From contig WXYP01000006.1 in NCBI GenBank assembly GCA_009901575.1, forward strand, positions 124,001-188,000: a stretch of 64,000 nucleotides of DNA, given 5' to 3'. This DNA is from Flavobacteriaceae bacterium R38 (GTDB lineage: Bacteria; Bacteroidota; Bacteroidia; Flavobacteriales; Flavobacteriaceae). A program made the position numbers and the translations under genes. How positions within the stretch are numbered: the stretch's first letter is position 1; each line of letters opens with the position of its first letter. The notes beneath the pieces are model-generated. The model was not told where the DNA came from. It made no database searches and worked only from the letters and a program-made list of their open reading frames with translations. Of the stretch, positions 35,247-43,421 are shown piece after piece.

Positions 35247-35641
35247 GAATAATAAAAACAAGAGAAGATATAAATATTCTCGTAAAAACATTTTATGCTA
35301 AAATACGAAAAGATGATTTATTAGGTAACATCTTTAATCATCATATATCTGAAGAACAATGGCCCGGACATTTAGAAAAGCTTACAGATTTTTGGGTTAC
35401 AGCGTTGTTTGGAACTGCTTGTTTTAAAGGCAACCCTACAGAAGCACATAGGTTGGTAGATAAAAATCTAAACCACACTATAGATCAAATTCATTTTGGA
35501 AAATGGTTACAACTATGGTTCAATACAATAGATGCTTTATATGAAGGAGAATTAGCTCAAAGAGCCAAAGATGCAGCCAGAAAAATGGCTACCAGCCAGT
35601 ATTTGAACATTTGGAAGCACAGACAAGAGTATCACAAATAA
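35243..35641 (+). CDS. group III truncated hemoglobin
   Basis: The 132-residue protein matches trHb3. It contains LVKTFYAKIRKDDLLGNIFN, then HLEKLTDFWVTALFGTACFKGNP, AHRLVDKNLNHTIDQIHFGKWLQLW with the proximal His, and the terminal helix ending YLNIWK. Group III globins bind oxygen and nitric oxide. With an upstream iron-sulfur-type Rrf2 regulator and coupled cupin, NO detoxification or sensing is the likely role. Confidence 0.92.
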   Translation: MRIIKTREDINILVKTFYAKIRKDDLLGNIFNHHISEEQWPGHLEKLTDFWVTALFGTACFKGNPTEAHRLVDKNLNHTIDQIHFGKWLQLWFNTIDALYEGELAQRAKDAARKMATSQYLNIWKHRQEYHK

Positions 35642-35653
35642 AAAAGAAAATCG

Positions 35654-35938
35654 ATGAAAAAACTATATCAGAGTTGGTTAATACAATATGAAAAAGGAAT
35701 TATGGGATATTCTCCCATGGCAATAATCGGTCAAAGTTGTTTAGGGGCTGTAGCTGCGATGTTTATATTAATGAATGGAAATTCCATGCTTCAAATGACA
35801 GAATTGTTTATAGTAACCATTGTATGCATGTTCTACAATGGGGCAATTCTTGCACAACAAAAACCTAAGGTGAGCTTTAATATTTTAATAATAAGTGTTT
35901 TGTCAAGCCTCTTCATTACGATCTTAAATCTGATATGA
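35654..35938 (+). CDS. small three-helix membrane protein
   Basis: The 94-residue protein has three helices (about residues 18-40, 46-66 and 72-92) and a charged N-terminus KKLYQSWLIQYEKG. No family was recognised. It follows the truncated hemoglobin gene by 12 bp and is probably the last gene of the Rrf2-led cluster. A membrane role in respiratory or NO stress is possible but unproven. Confidence 0.6.
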   Translation: MKKLYQSWLIQYEKGIMGYSPMAIIGQSCLGAVAAMFILMNGNSMLQMTELFIVTIVCMFYNGAILAQQKPKVSFNILIISVLSSLFITILNLI

Positions 35939-36049
35939 TATGCTTTGAAAAAATATCTTTTGTAAAATGTATTTTACTACTTAAATTTAATAGAGACAAA
36001 TAAAATACTTAAGTATGTGTAATGAGTTAAAATATGTTCAAAATAAGAT

Positions 36050-36547
36050 ATGCCAAGACCGAAATCAAAAGAAGAGTTAATCGCATTAAGTCAAAGTAAT
36101 TTTGAAAAATTGAATAAGATGATAATATCCTATTCTGATGAAGAATTAAAAAAAGAATTTCCCGAAGGTACGATGAATCGTAATATTAGAGATATTTTAT
36201 CTCATTTACACCATTGGCATTTGATGATGATAGAGTGGTATACCATAGGAATGGCAGGAGAAAAACCAATGATGCCAGCCAAAGGTTATACCTGGAAAAC
36301 ACTCCCGGATTTGAATAGAAAAATTTGGAGTGATTATCAAAATGTAGATATTAATAAGGCAAAAGCGTTATTGAAAGGTTCGTTTAGAAATGTTCAAGAA
36401 CTCATAAATAGGCATTCTAATGAAGAGTTATTTGAAAAGAAAAGATATAAATGGACAGGAACGACTTCTCTTGGCGCTTATTTTATTTCTAGTACTTCAA
36501 GCCATTATGACTGGGCGATTAAACAAATTAAAAGAGGTATGAAATAA
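36050..36547 (+). CDS. ClbS/DfsB-family four-helix bundle protein
   Basis: The 165-residue protein begins MPRPKSKEELIALSQSNFEKL and contains NIRDILSHLHHWHLMMIEWY and SSHYDWAIKQIKRG, the ClbS/DfsB (DinB-like) pattern with His residues. ClbS is a cyclopropane hydrolase that protects E. coli from colibactin; DfsB-like proteins have other or unknown roles. No colibactin-type cluster is present. The gene is separate from the hemoglobin cluster and followed by a weak hairpin and T run at 36555-36585. Confidence 0.85.
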   Translation: MPRPKSKEELIALSQSNFEKLNKMIISYSDEELKKEFPEGTMNRNIRDILSHLHHWHLMMIEWYTIGMAGEKPMMPAKGYTWKTLPDLNRKIWSDYQNVDINKAKALLKGSFRNVQELINRHSNEELFEKKRYKWTGTTSLGAYFISSTSSHYDWAIKQIKRGMK

Positions 36548-36554
36548 TAAAGAA

Positions 36555-36585
36555 CCACCCTTAATAACAGGATGGCTCTTTTTAT
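36555..36585 (+). terminator. weak hairpin after the ClbS-like gene
   Basis: CCACCC (36555-36560) can partly pair with GGATGG (36570-36575), with one mismatch, and is followed by CTCTTTTTATT. Confidence 0.4.
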
Positions 36586-36696
36586 TGGTTATTTGGTTGT
36601 ATAAGACTTAAAAAACTAACTTAGTTTAAACCAGGGACAAAACTATTTTTAAAAGAACTTTCTTACAAGGGGATATTTCCTGTTTTTTTTGAATAC

Positions 36697-36728
36697 AGAA
36701 AAAAGAAAACCCGACCAAAAGCCGGGTT
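36697..36728 (-). terminator. probable original tmRNA terminator, displaced
   Basis: On the minus strand, AACCCG / CGGGTT (36723-36728 with 36708-36713) is followed by TTCTTTTTTCTG, an intrinsic terminator. No minus-strand gene precedes it now, but it lies just beyond the tmRNA 3'-end copies at 36797 and 36944. Before the element inserted, the tmRNA would have read into it. Confidence 0.5.
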
Positions 36729-36796
36729 AGTAAGTCGTATTTTTGTTCGCAGTCAAAATTTACTATCAGTAAAATCAATGCTTAAAAATGTATAAT

Positions 36797-36810
36797 GTGG
36801 AGTCGGGGAG
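36797..36810. repeat. extra copy of the tmRNA 3'-end core
   Basis: GTGGAGTCGGGGAG is identical to the tmRNA 3' end at 46002-46015. This outer copy shares with the copy at 36944 the following ATTATG (allowing a one-base gap), and further on CACCCCTGTCCAAA resembles the tmRNA acceptor-side sequence. It may be the remnant of an earlier integration. Confidence 0.7.
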
Positions 36811-36834
36811 ATTATGCAGAGCATTTCACCCCTG

Positions 36835-36938
36835 TCCAAAATTGCAAATCAAAATTTGCTATGCAAATTATTTTGCTTCATTTCAATCTTGAATATTAAT
36901 ATTCAGATTTTCATTATTCAAAATTTCGCAATTTTGGA
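36835..36938. repeat. 104-bp AT-rich inverted-repeat segment between two att copies
   Basis: The ends TCCAAAATTGC (36835-36845) and GCAATTTTGGA (36928-36938) are perfect 11-bp inverted repeats. In the centre lies a 16-bp palindrome TGAATATTAATATTCA (36890-36905). The segment could be a MITE-like insertion or a leftover integrase-binding region. It encodes nothing. Confidence 0.6.
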
Positions 36939-36943
36939 GTGAT

Positions 36944-36957
36944 GTGGAGTCGGGGAG
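36944..36957. other. att core at the left end of the integrated element
   Basis: GTGGAGTCGGGGAG repeats exactly the 3' end of the tmRNA gene (46002-46015). It lies 147 bp upstream of the integrase ATG and defines the left boundary of the 9.07-kb element. Confidence 0.8.
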
Positions 36958-37077
36958 TATTATGATTTTTATATTCAAAGATCTTCTAAGTATTGTATTA
37001 CTTGCTGTAAATGAGGGAAATGTTTAAAACTTTATATCTAAATATAAAGTAGAAATACTATTAAATTATACCTTTAT

Positions 37078-37097
37078 TGACACCTAAACTGACACCT
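37078..37097 (+). promoter_or_regulatory. left arm-type integrase sites (pair)
   Basis: TGACACCT occurs twice, at 37078-37085 and 37090-37097, exactly 12 bp apart and 7 bp before the integrase ATG. The same arrangement appears at the other end of the element (45939-45958), as expected for arm-type sites of a tyrosine recombinase. It may also autoregulate the integrase gene. Confidence 0.55.
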
Positions 37098-37104
37098 GGT
37101 AAAA

Positions 37105-38367
37105 ATGAGAAGTACTTTTAACTTAAAAGAGAAAAATAAAGATGGAGAAACTTTGATCTATCTTAAAGCTTATTTTAAGGATGAAGGAAAAAAGTTTGTT
37201 TATTCAACAGGAGAAACTATAAATCCAAACGAATGGGATTTTAAGAATAGACAACCTAATAATTTAACAGGTAGAACTGCTAAAGCTCATAGGCAAAGAG
37301 TTATTAAATCCCAATTAGATAGGTATTCTAATTTCTTTAGTTCAATTACTGACTTATACATTAATACAGGACAAGAACTGACTATTGATGCTATACGAAA
37401 TGAGTTTGATGTTAATTTCAAAAAAGTATCGACAGGGAAAAATAAATTTTATGAAGCATACAATGAATTCATGGTTTATAAAATGAAAAATAAAGAATGG
37501 ACAACCTCAACAATTAAGAGATACAACAACATTAAAAATATACTTAAAGAGTTTGAAAAAGAGAAAAAATATAAACTGACTTTTAACTCAATAACAAATA
37601 AGTTTTATACAGAATTCACAGATTTCTGTATGAATGATAAAAGGCATATTAATAATACATTTTCTCGAAATGTAGGTTTGCTTAAAACGTTTATGTTTTG
37701 GAGTTTAAAAAATGGATATACTTATAAAACAGACTTCATTAATTTTAAAAAGAAGCCAAGAGTAGTAACTAACCAGATAGCATTAAAAAAAGAAGATCTG
37801 GAAAATTTAATGCAACAGGAATTTAAAACAGATAGGTTGGAACGGATACGCGATGTATTTGTTTTTTCTTGTGTTACTGGGTTAAGATTTGGAGAATTAA
37901 AACTAATATCAAGAAGTAATATTACTGATGATAGTTTATTGCTAAAAGAAGAAAAAGGAGCAGGAAAAACAACTAGAGTAATCCCGTTAAATGAAATTGC
38001 TTTGTTTCTTTTAAGAAAGTATGATTATAAGTTACCACTCATAGCTAATCAAAAGCATAATGATTACATAAAAGAAGTATTTAAAATTGCTGGTTATACA
38101 GATGATGTAGAAAAAACAACTACAAAAGGAAAAGAAGTCATAAGAGAAATAATGCCTTTTTATGAACGCGTAAGTTCCCATACAGCTAGAAGAACATTTA
38201 TTACTATGATGAAAAGAAAGGGTAAGAGTGATAAGTTAATTGCTGAAATAACAGGACATAGTGATATGAAGACACTTAATCAATATTACCAGGTTAGTGA
38301 TGATGAAATAAAAGAAGCTATCAAAGATACTTTCGCAATTGATATACCACTTAAAAAAGTTGAGTAA
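37105..38367 (+). CDS. tyrosine recombinase (integrase) of the tmRNA-associated element
   Basis: The 420-residue protein has an N-terminal arm-binding domain (MRSTFNLKEKNKDGETLIYL, then YSTGETINPNEWDFKNRQP), a SAM-like core-binding domain (about 110-210) and the catalytic domain. Readable catalytic residues are Arg in CVTGLRFGELKLI, His and Arg in SSHTARRTFIT, His in GHSDMKTLNQ and the nucleophile Tyr in NQYYQVSDDE. It should recombine the 14-bp tmRNA core. The start is ATG, and the next gene begins 3 bp after its stop. Confidence 0.95.
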   Translation: MRSTFNLKEKNKDGETLIYLKAYFKDEGKKFVYSTGETINPNEWDFKNRQPNNLTGRTAKAHRQRVIKSQLDRYSNFFSSITDLYINTGQELTIDAIRNEFDVNFKKVSTGKNKFYEAYNEFMVYKMKNKEWTTSTIKRYNNIKNILKEFEKEKKYKLTFNSITNKFYTEFTDFCMNDKRHINNTFSRNVGLLKTFMFWSLKNGYTYKTDFINFKKKPRVVTNQIALKKEDLENLMQQEFKTDRLERIRDVFVFSCVTGLRFGELKLISRSNITDDSLLLKEEKGAGKTTRVIPLNEIALFLLRKYDYKLPLIANQKHNDYIKEVFKIAGYTDDVEKTTTKGKEVIREIMPFYERVSSHTARRTFITMMKRKGKSDKLIAEITGHSDMKTLNQYYQVSDDEIKEAIKDTFAIDIPLKKVE

Positions 38368-38370
38368 TTA

Positions 38371-40662
38371 ATGGAGGAAGAAAGAGATAATTTTAATGAT
38401 TTTGTGATAACTGAACAATCGATTCATTTTAATGCAAGCGCAGTTCAATTAACTAAAGATGACCTTACAAGAGATGAGAAAGTTAACAACCAAATAATTC
38501 AAGCTGCAAATGAGAATATTCCCTTTTTTCAAAAAGAAAATGTAAGAGTTCAGGAATATAATTTCTTGTTAAGTTTTTATGTGTACAAGATTAAAGATGT
38601 CGAATACATAATTACAGGAGATTCTCAAGGTATTTCAGTTTATAACTTTCAATTTATCAATAAGTGGTTAATAAGGCATGACCAATTATTAGGGAATTAT
38701 AAATTTAAAATTGATGTAGACATCAAAGCTAGGATTTTAAATAAAGCAGCTCAATTAAGATTACAGAAAATTGAGCCATTGGCTACATCAATTGAAGAGT
38801 TATTTAATTCTTGTATTAGATTCCATGCTCCGGAATATTTTAATCCAACTTATGAAGGTGCAAATTCTAGAGAAATAATTTTAGAAACTAAGCATAAGAT
38901 GCGGAGTTGGTTTCATGAGATACAGGAACAAAAGATTAATGCCTGGAACGATGTTTTGTATGCAATGTCAGATTTATTTATTTCTGAAAAACCTGTTACT
39001 TTTTTACAAATTAGAGATTTTATTACAAGAGAGATTTCATTGATAATCAGTGATATTTCAAAACAAGGGTTTCAATGGGGATACTCGCCATTCAAAGACA
39101 ATATTTTTAAATTAGAATCTTTGTTAAATAAGAATTACCCTGATAAAAAAATAAAGACTAAAAATGATCTTATTGTAACTTCTAATAAAACTAATTCTAA
39201 TATAGATACACAAATGGATTTAAAAACACCAGTGGTAAGTATTCAAGAGGAAGAAGCTGCAAAATTAGATTTTGAACAAATAGATCATAAAAACTTTCTA
39301 AAAGCAATAATTATAGATTGCCTTGATAATAGTAAAGATTATGCTAATACCATTTGGAGAAATCATCGTAATGATTTAAAAGAAAATTATTTAAGTTCTG
39401 AATGGAGTCAAGTACAAGCGAAATTCGAAAACGATATTAGTAACTCTTACCGAAATGATAATAGTGTTTATAGAAATGCTGTTAAGAAAGTCATTGGATT
39501 AAAAAAAAGTAGAGAGGAAAGACTAGAGATCATTATTGATCAAATAATAAATCATTTAAATAAAAATTTACTCAGTTTCAAAGAGAGGTTAAAGTTTATA
39601 GAAAAATTTGAAGAGTCGGTTAAAGAAAGCATGCTAAATGAAGCTCTTTTTAATCACTTAAAGAATCTTGATAATATAAAGATTTCAAAAAAAGAGAAGC
39701 TTGAGGATGTCTATAACCTTAATGAAGAAGAAAAAAAGGTTATTGAAAGCTTAATTGAAATTAAAGTCAGAGAATTAAATACTTTTCATAAAGTTAGATA
39801 TGCTCTTGATGTTAATGGAGAAGCAAAACAAGTTACAAGAGTATCTTTCGAAAGTAAAAAACTAGAAATGTTCCTTAATGACGGGAATTATAGCATAGAT
39901 TTTGTTAAATACTATTTGACTTCTTTAAGAGAAAAGATTATTTCTGACAAAATTACTATTTACGATTACCTTCCTAATGAAACTCCGGACGTAACTAATG
40001 ACTTGATAAATTGGATTGATAAACAACTTATAAATATTAGGTTAAAAAAAATAGAAGAAAAGAAAAAGCCTCGAGATACCAATAAATTAGATAATTTAAG
40101 TAATGTAGAAAAAGCGAAAATAGCTTATGAATTAATTGGAGATAATAAAATCTCTTTTACCAGTATCGTTTATCATCACATAAAGGACGTATTAAAAAAG
40201 CATAAGTTAACTTATACTCAGGGAAGAGATATATTGTTAGATATGAAAGGAACGTTTAGCTCTGAGCAAAACACAATTATTATTGAGCCTATAATTACTT
40301 ATTTAGAACGTATTAATTTATCAAACAATTCTTTAGGGTTTAATTCAAGTATAAAAAAAACAGTAAAGATACCTGCAAAATATTATGCTCTTTATCATTG
40401 GTTGCTAATTAGTTTAGGGATTGAAAAACATTTTGAACGCAATGAAAATGATAAATATTCAAAAACTGAGATAGAAAACTTTGCAAAAGAACGTTATAAT
40501 GAAGTTAGTTCACAAATGTTTTATAGGAGCTTCATAGATATAGACATCACTAATCCCATTATAATAGCAAAAAGCTTTGGTAAAGGTTATAAAGATAAAG
40601 TTATTGCTATATCAAATAATAATGCTAAAGTGATAACACTTTTAAAATCATTCCCTAATTAA
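38371..40662 (+). CDS. large protein of unknown function, coupled to the integrase
   Basis: This 763-residue protein matches no family I recognise. It has no signal peptide, membrane helix, P-loop or nuclease motif that I can see. It is mostly charged helix, with an N-terminal domain (about 40-130, VYKIKDVEYIITGDSQGISV), a middle helical region and a C-terminal part with YHWLLISLGIEKHFERNEND and FYRSFIDIDITNPIIIAKSF. It starts 3 bp after the integrase stop, so it is surely co-transcribed. A hairpin (40661-40707) ends the pair. It may be a recombination accessory or cargo. Confidence 0.7.
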   Translation: MEEERDNFNDFVITEQSIHFNASAVQLTKDDLTRDEKVNNQIIQAANENIPFFQKENVRVQEYNFLLSFYVYKIKDVEYIITGDSQGISVYNFQFINKWLIRHDQLLGNYKFKIDVDIKARILNKAAQLRLQKIEPLATSIEELFNSCIRFHAPEYFNPTYEGANSREIILETKHKMRSWFHEIQEQKINAWNDVLYAMSDLFISEKPVTFLQIRDFITREISLIISDISKQGFQWGYSPFKDNIFKLESLLNKNYPDKKIKTKNDLIVTSNKTNSNIDTQMDLKTPVVSIQEEEAAKLDFEQIDHKNFLKAIIIDCLDNSKDYANTIWRNHRNDLKENYLSSEWSQVQAKFENDISNSYRNDNSVYRNAVKKVIGLKKSREERLEIIIDQIINHLNKNLLSFKERLKFIEKFEESVKESMLNEALFNHLKNLDNIKISKKEKLEDVYNLNEEEKKVIESLIEIKVRELNTFHKVRYALDVNGEAKQVTRVSFESKKLEMFLNDGNYSIDFVKYYLTSLREKIISDKITIYDYLPNETPDVTNDLINWIDKQLINIRLKKIEEKKKPRDTNKLDNLSNVEKAKIAYELIGDNKISFTSIVYHHIKDVLKKHKLTYTQGRDILLDMKGTFSSEQNTIIIEPIITYLERINLSNNSLGFNSSIKKTVKIPAKYYALYHWLLISLGIEKHFERNENDKYSKTEIENFAKERYNEVSSQMFYRSFIDIDITNPIIIAKSFGKGYKDKVIAISNNNAKVITLLKSFPN

Positions 40663-40707
40663 ATACCTAAATGAAAATATAACTAATTGATTATTAGTTA
40701 GGTATTT
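40661..40707 (+). terminator. hairpin after the 763-residue gene
   Basis: Outer arms AAATACCT (40661-40668) and AGGTATTT (40700-40707) enclose an inner stem AACTAAT / ATTAGTT (40681-40687 with 40693-40699). There is no T run after it, so it may be a processing or regulatory hairpin rather than a terminator. Confidence 0.45.
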
Positions 40708-40779
40708 CCTGGGTAATTACCTTTAAATTATCTGCTTAATTACAGTTCAATCTTTGTTGAAATTTAAAATTCAATATAG

Positions 40780-41067
40780 ATGAACAATGTAGTATTAAGC
40801 ACTCGAAACATTGACGACTTTATTTTAGATGTTGCAAATGAGGTCGTAAAAAAGATCAATTTAGATACTAATAAAAAGGATTTATCGAAGAAACGCTATT
40901 CGATAAAAGAAGCAGCAGAGATTTTGAATGTTATCCCTTTAACTATCCGAAATCACATCAAAAATGGAAACATCAAAGCTGAAAGATTTGGTCGCAAATA
41001 TTATATTTTGCACTCAGAATTGTTTGATGCCTTAAATGAAGTAAAATCACTTAAATACAAAAGATAA
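40780..41067 (+). CDS. excisionase-like helix-turn-helix protein
   Basis: The 95-residue protein ends in a MerR-like/excisionase domain: RYSIKEAAEILNVIPLTIRN, then HIKNGNIKAERFGRKYYI. This HTH_17 type serves as recombination directionality factor in many integrative elements, so it is the likely Xis partner of the integrase at 37105. The last base of its stop codon is the first base of the next ATG (TAATG), showing translational coupling with the gene at 41067. Confidence 0.85.
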   Translation: MNNVVLSTRNIDDFILDVANEVVKKINLDTNKKDLSKKRYSIKEAAEILNVIPLTIRNHIKNGNIKAERFGRKYYILHSELFDALNEVKSLKYKR

Positions 41068-41471
41068 TGCAGGGAAAAGAAAAAGCCTTGCAGTCGCTAA
41101 ACAAAACAAGGCAGTCACAAAGAGAGAGTAAAGATAAGACTTTAGTATTAAACTTTATTAGAGCTGAAGTAGAAAAAGGAACTGGTTTAATTTTAACCGA
41201 GCTAAAAGAAAAGTACAGCGAAGATCAATTATTCCACATTGCATTAAAGTATGTTACCACCACTAAAAAGGCTTTATGCACTGCTATACAAATACCAGTA
41301 GAAGCAGGATGTAGATATAAGAGAGCACTCGAAAAAGAAGGTTTGTTAGTTCAATCAATCGATGAGGTTATTTGCCCATACACTAAACACATGGCGCATT
41401 TAATAAGTACCAATCCTGATGAGTTTGAAAAATTAAGTAAATCTAAAGTTAATCAAACAAGCCTTTTTTAA
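41067..41471 (+). CDS. hypothetical element protein, HTH-like
   Basis: The 134-residue protein is basic and helical. TTTKKALCTAIQIPVEAGCR followed by YKRALEKEGLLVQ resembles a winged HTH that pairs with a variable side chain. No family was recognised. It lies between the excisionase-like gene (one-base overlap) and the putative replication initiator (6 bp gap), so it may help regulate replication or excision. Confidence 0.65.
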   Translation: MQGKEKALQSLNKTRQSQRESKDKTLVLNFIRAEVEKGTGLILTELKEKYSEDQLFHIALKYVTTTKKALCTAIQIPVEAGCRYKRALEKEGLLVQSIDEVICPYTKHMAHLISTNPDEFEKLSKSKVNQTSLF

Positions 41472-41477
41472 TTACAG

Positions 41478-42440
41478 TTGATTGATTATGTGAAAATATT
41501 GGTCAAGGATGTGGATATTGATTACCTTTTAAATTTATCTGTATTGGATTTTAAAATAGTTGTATCGGAAAGTACCGGAGAACTATCAAGAAAAAGAATA
41601 GCAGATTATAATTATTGTAAAATAATAATTTATGATAGTGGTATAGTTTTATTTACAGGAAGTATTCATAAAATGTATAATTCATTACATGATATTAAAG
41701 CTCCTAATTATGATAAATCTAAAATTTACAGTGGATTTAATGGAAACCAGTTTACAATAGATCAAATATTTCAAGTTCGTGACCACCTGGAAGAACTTTT
41801 CGATTGTACTGCAAACCAAATGCTTTTCCAAAATATTGAATTAGGAATTAATACAACACCGTCTTTTACACCTAAACTTTATTTAAAAGGATTGTTATAT
41901 CACAGAAATAAGCAGTTTGAATACCGCTATGAAAATAATCTTGCACAAGCACCTCATCAACGATATTTCCTTAAGATTTATAATAAATCAAGACAGTATA
42001 ATATGAGTATGAACGTATTACGGATAGAGCTTAAAATAATAAAAACAGAAGAGTTGAAAACAATTGGTTTAAAAACTTTTTCAGATGTTAATGAGTCAAC
42101 TTTAAGTAAAGCAAAAGAAATGCTTTTAAAACGCTTTGATGAGGTTGTACATTATGATTATACTATTTCGAGAAAGAAATTGACTTATCTTGAAAAAAAT
42201 GCTATAAAAAATTATTCTAATCCTAGATATTGGATAAATGATCTTAATCCAAAATATCGAGACAGACATAAAAAAAGGCTGCAAAAAATAACAGCTAAAT
42301 ATTCTAAAAATTTACATCTAAAATTGAGAGAAGAAATAATGAAAAAGTGTGTAATAATTAACCGCCTTTCTGAAAACCCAAAATGTGTAATAATTAACAG
42401 TTCAAGTATAGGGTTAAATATTACACATTATACCTTTTAA
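41478..42440 (+). CDS. putative replication initiator (gene II/X-like)
   Basis: The 320-residue protein starts with TTG 6 bp after the previous stop (MIDYVKILVKDVDIDYLLNL). It has features recalling phage/plasmid gene II/X replication proteins, such as LKIYNKSRQYNMSMNVLRIEL (the YNK-x-n-LRIE pattern) and a conserved FQNIELGIN strand. I see no HUH motif, so the assignment is tentative. The last 30 codons overlap repeated TGTGTAATAATTAAC sequences (42348-42427), which could be its origin. It is co-transcribed with the two preceding genes. Confidence 0.5.
   Translation: MIDYVKILVKDVDIDYLLNLSVLDFKIVVSESTGELSRKRIADYNYCKIIIYDSGIVLFTGSIHKMYNSLHDIKAPNYDKSKIYSGFNGNQFTIDQIFQVRDHLEELFDCTANQMLFQNIELGINTTPSFTPKLYLKGLLYHRNKQFEYRYENNLAQAPHQRYFLKIYNKSRQYNMSMNVLRIELKIIKTEELKTIGLKTFSDVNESTLSKAKEMLLKRFDEVVHYDYTISRKKLTYLEKNAIKNYSNPRYWINDLNPKYRDRHKKRLQKITAKYSKNLHLKLREEIMKKCVIINRLSENPKCVIINSSSIGLNITHYTF
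42348..42427. repeat. iteron-like repeats at the 3' end of the putative rep gene
   Basis: TGTGTAATAATTAAC occurs at 42348-42362 and 42384-42398 (36 bp apart). An inverted copy with one mismatch lies at 42414-42427. The first two copies encode the CVIIN peptide repeats at the end of the protein. Arrays of this kind often mark a replication origin bound by the initiator. Confidence 0.6.
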
Positions 42441-42510
42441 AAAAGCATTAAAAAACAACGTTTAAAAAGCCATCAATTTTGCAAGGTTACTACAAGGGTA
42501 AAATGAAAAA

Positions 42511-42768
42511 TTATCCACCCATAAAACCCGAAAAGTTTCTTACCAGGAAACTCCTTAAGGCTTCATTAGGAACAGTAGTTTCATCATCTTTTATTATGAA
42601 TTTCGTCATGTCATATTCGTTTTTATTTGTTAGAGTTACGGTTCCTTCTTGCTCCATAAATAGTTTATTGTCTCGTAACTGTGTTTCGAATGCTTCTCTT
42701 GATAATCTAATTTTTTCATTTAAATCTACATTTCCAGTAGTTTGGATGTCAAATTTTAATTCTAACAT
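42511..42768 (-). CDS. hypothetical acidic protein
   Basis: The 85-residue frame starts at ATG 42768 and reads as an acidic, soluble protein (EKIRLSREAFETQLRDNKLF, VTLTNKNEYDMTKFIIKDDE). No family is known to me. It is more protein-like than the hydrophobic frame on the opposite strand (42479-42790). It is convergent with the putative rep gene and could encode a small element-maintenance or anti-defence protein, but nothing shows this. Confidence 0.5.
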   Translation of the reverse strand: MLELKFDIQTTGNVDLNEKIRLSREAFETQLRDNKLFMEQEGTVTLTNKNEYDMTKFIIKDDETTVPNEALRSFLVRNFSGFMGG

Positions 42769-43099
42769 AATTAACCATTTTAATTTCTAGTAAAGGTAAA
42801 TTAAAAAGTAAAGCGTTATTTTTTTAATAAAAACTATAATGGTAGCAGGAAAAAGAAATTTTTTTCCACTCTATAAAAAGAAGAACTGAACCTGAGAAAA
42901 CCTGAAGCAGTGATCTATGAAAGAGAGGTCTTTTTGATAATTACCATGTATAATCCTGATAAGGTTTTATCACTGCCTTTAGTAAAAAGATCAACCTAAC
43001 AAAACTTAACGTTGTATGATTAATGAATGAAAAGTAAAACAATACGCGCGCGCGAAGAGTAACCAAATGGATATTATTACTTACCTATAAAAAAGTATT
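42769..43099. other. non-coding stretch of the element with an 8-bp inverted repeat
   Basis: GCAGTGAT (42907-42914) and ATCACTGC (42969-42976) are exact complements 54 bp apart. The stretch ends in the (CG)5 tract at 43045-43054. It may hold a replication or transfer origin, or only the promoter of the HTH gene at 43100. Confidence 0.35.
43044..43098 (+). promoter_or_regulatory. CpG-rich regulatory module A
   Basis: ACGCGCGCGCGAAGAGTAA is followed by a TGGATATT block and TATAAAAAAG just before the HTH gene at 43100. The same order (CpG run, GAA-AGTAA, TGGAT, TATAAAAAGG) recurs before the gene at 43534. Confidence 0.45.
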
Positions 43100-43393
43100 A
43101 TGAAATCAATAGATGGAATGCCAAGAAATAGAATAAAAATTACAAGGAAAAGAGTTTTTAATGGAAAACCTATAAGAAGCACCAGGAGAGTAGAACGTGT
43201 CTTAAAACTTATTATTTGGCTTAAAGAGTATAGGACTATTAAAGGAATCGCAAAACACCTCAACATTCATGAAAAAAGCGTTAACAGGTATTTAAATTTA
43301 ATGGTACAGTTAGGTTTTGATGTTGAGGTTAAAACCTCCAAATACCACGAGTATAGAATTACTAATATTCAAGAATATTTTAAATTAGAGTAA
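43100..43393 (+). CDS. small HTH protein
   Basis: The 97-residue protein has a basic N-terminal arm (KITRKRVFNGKPIRSTRRVE) and an HTH of the HTH_11 type (RTIKGIAKHLNIHEKSVNRY, then LNLMVQLGFDVEVKTSKYHEY). It is likely a DNA-binding regulator of the element. It is flanked on both sides by the duplicated CpG-rich modules, which could be its binding sites. It is monocistronic. Confidence 0.75.
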   Translation: MKSIDGMPRNRIKITRKRVFNGKPIRSTRRVERVLKLIIWLKEYRTIKGIAKHLNIHEKSVNRYLNLMVQLGFDVEVKTSKYHEYRITNIQEYFKLE

Positions 43394-43421
43394 CACATTG
43401 AAAGATTTTCTGGTAGTCATT

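Noticed and set aside
36797-36957. Possible tRNA gene at the left end of the element
   Set aside because: Only the 3'-end-like piece is found; no D or anticodon arm can be built.
41478-42440. Rolling-circle HUH relaxase
   Set aside because: No His-hydrophobe-His motif is visible, so only a tentative gene II/X-like call is kept.
42479-42790. Plus-strand frame of 103 residues
   Set aside because: It overlaps the acidic minus-strand frame 42511-42768, which reads far more like a protein; the plus frame has Ser/Phe-rich shadow composition.
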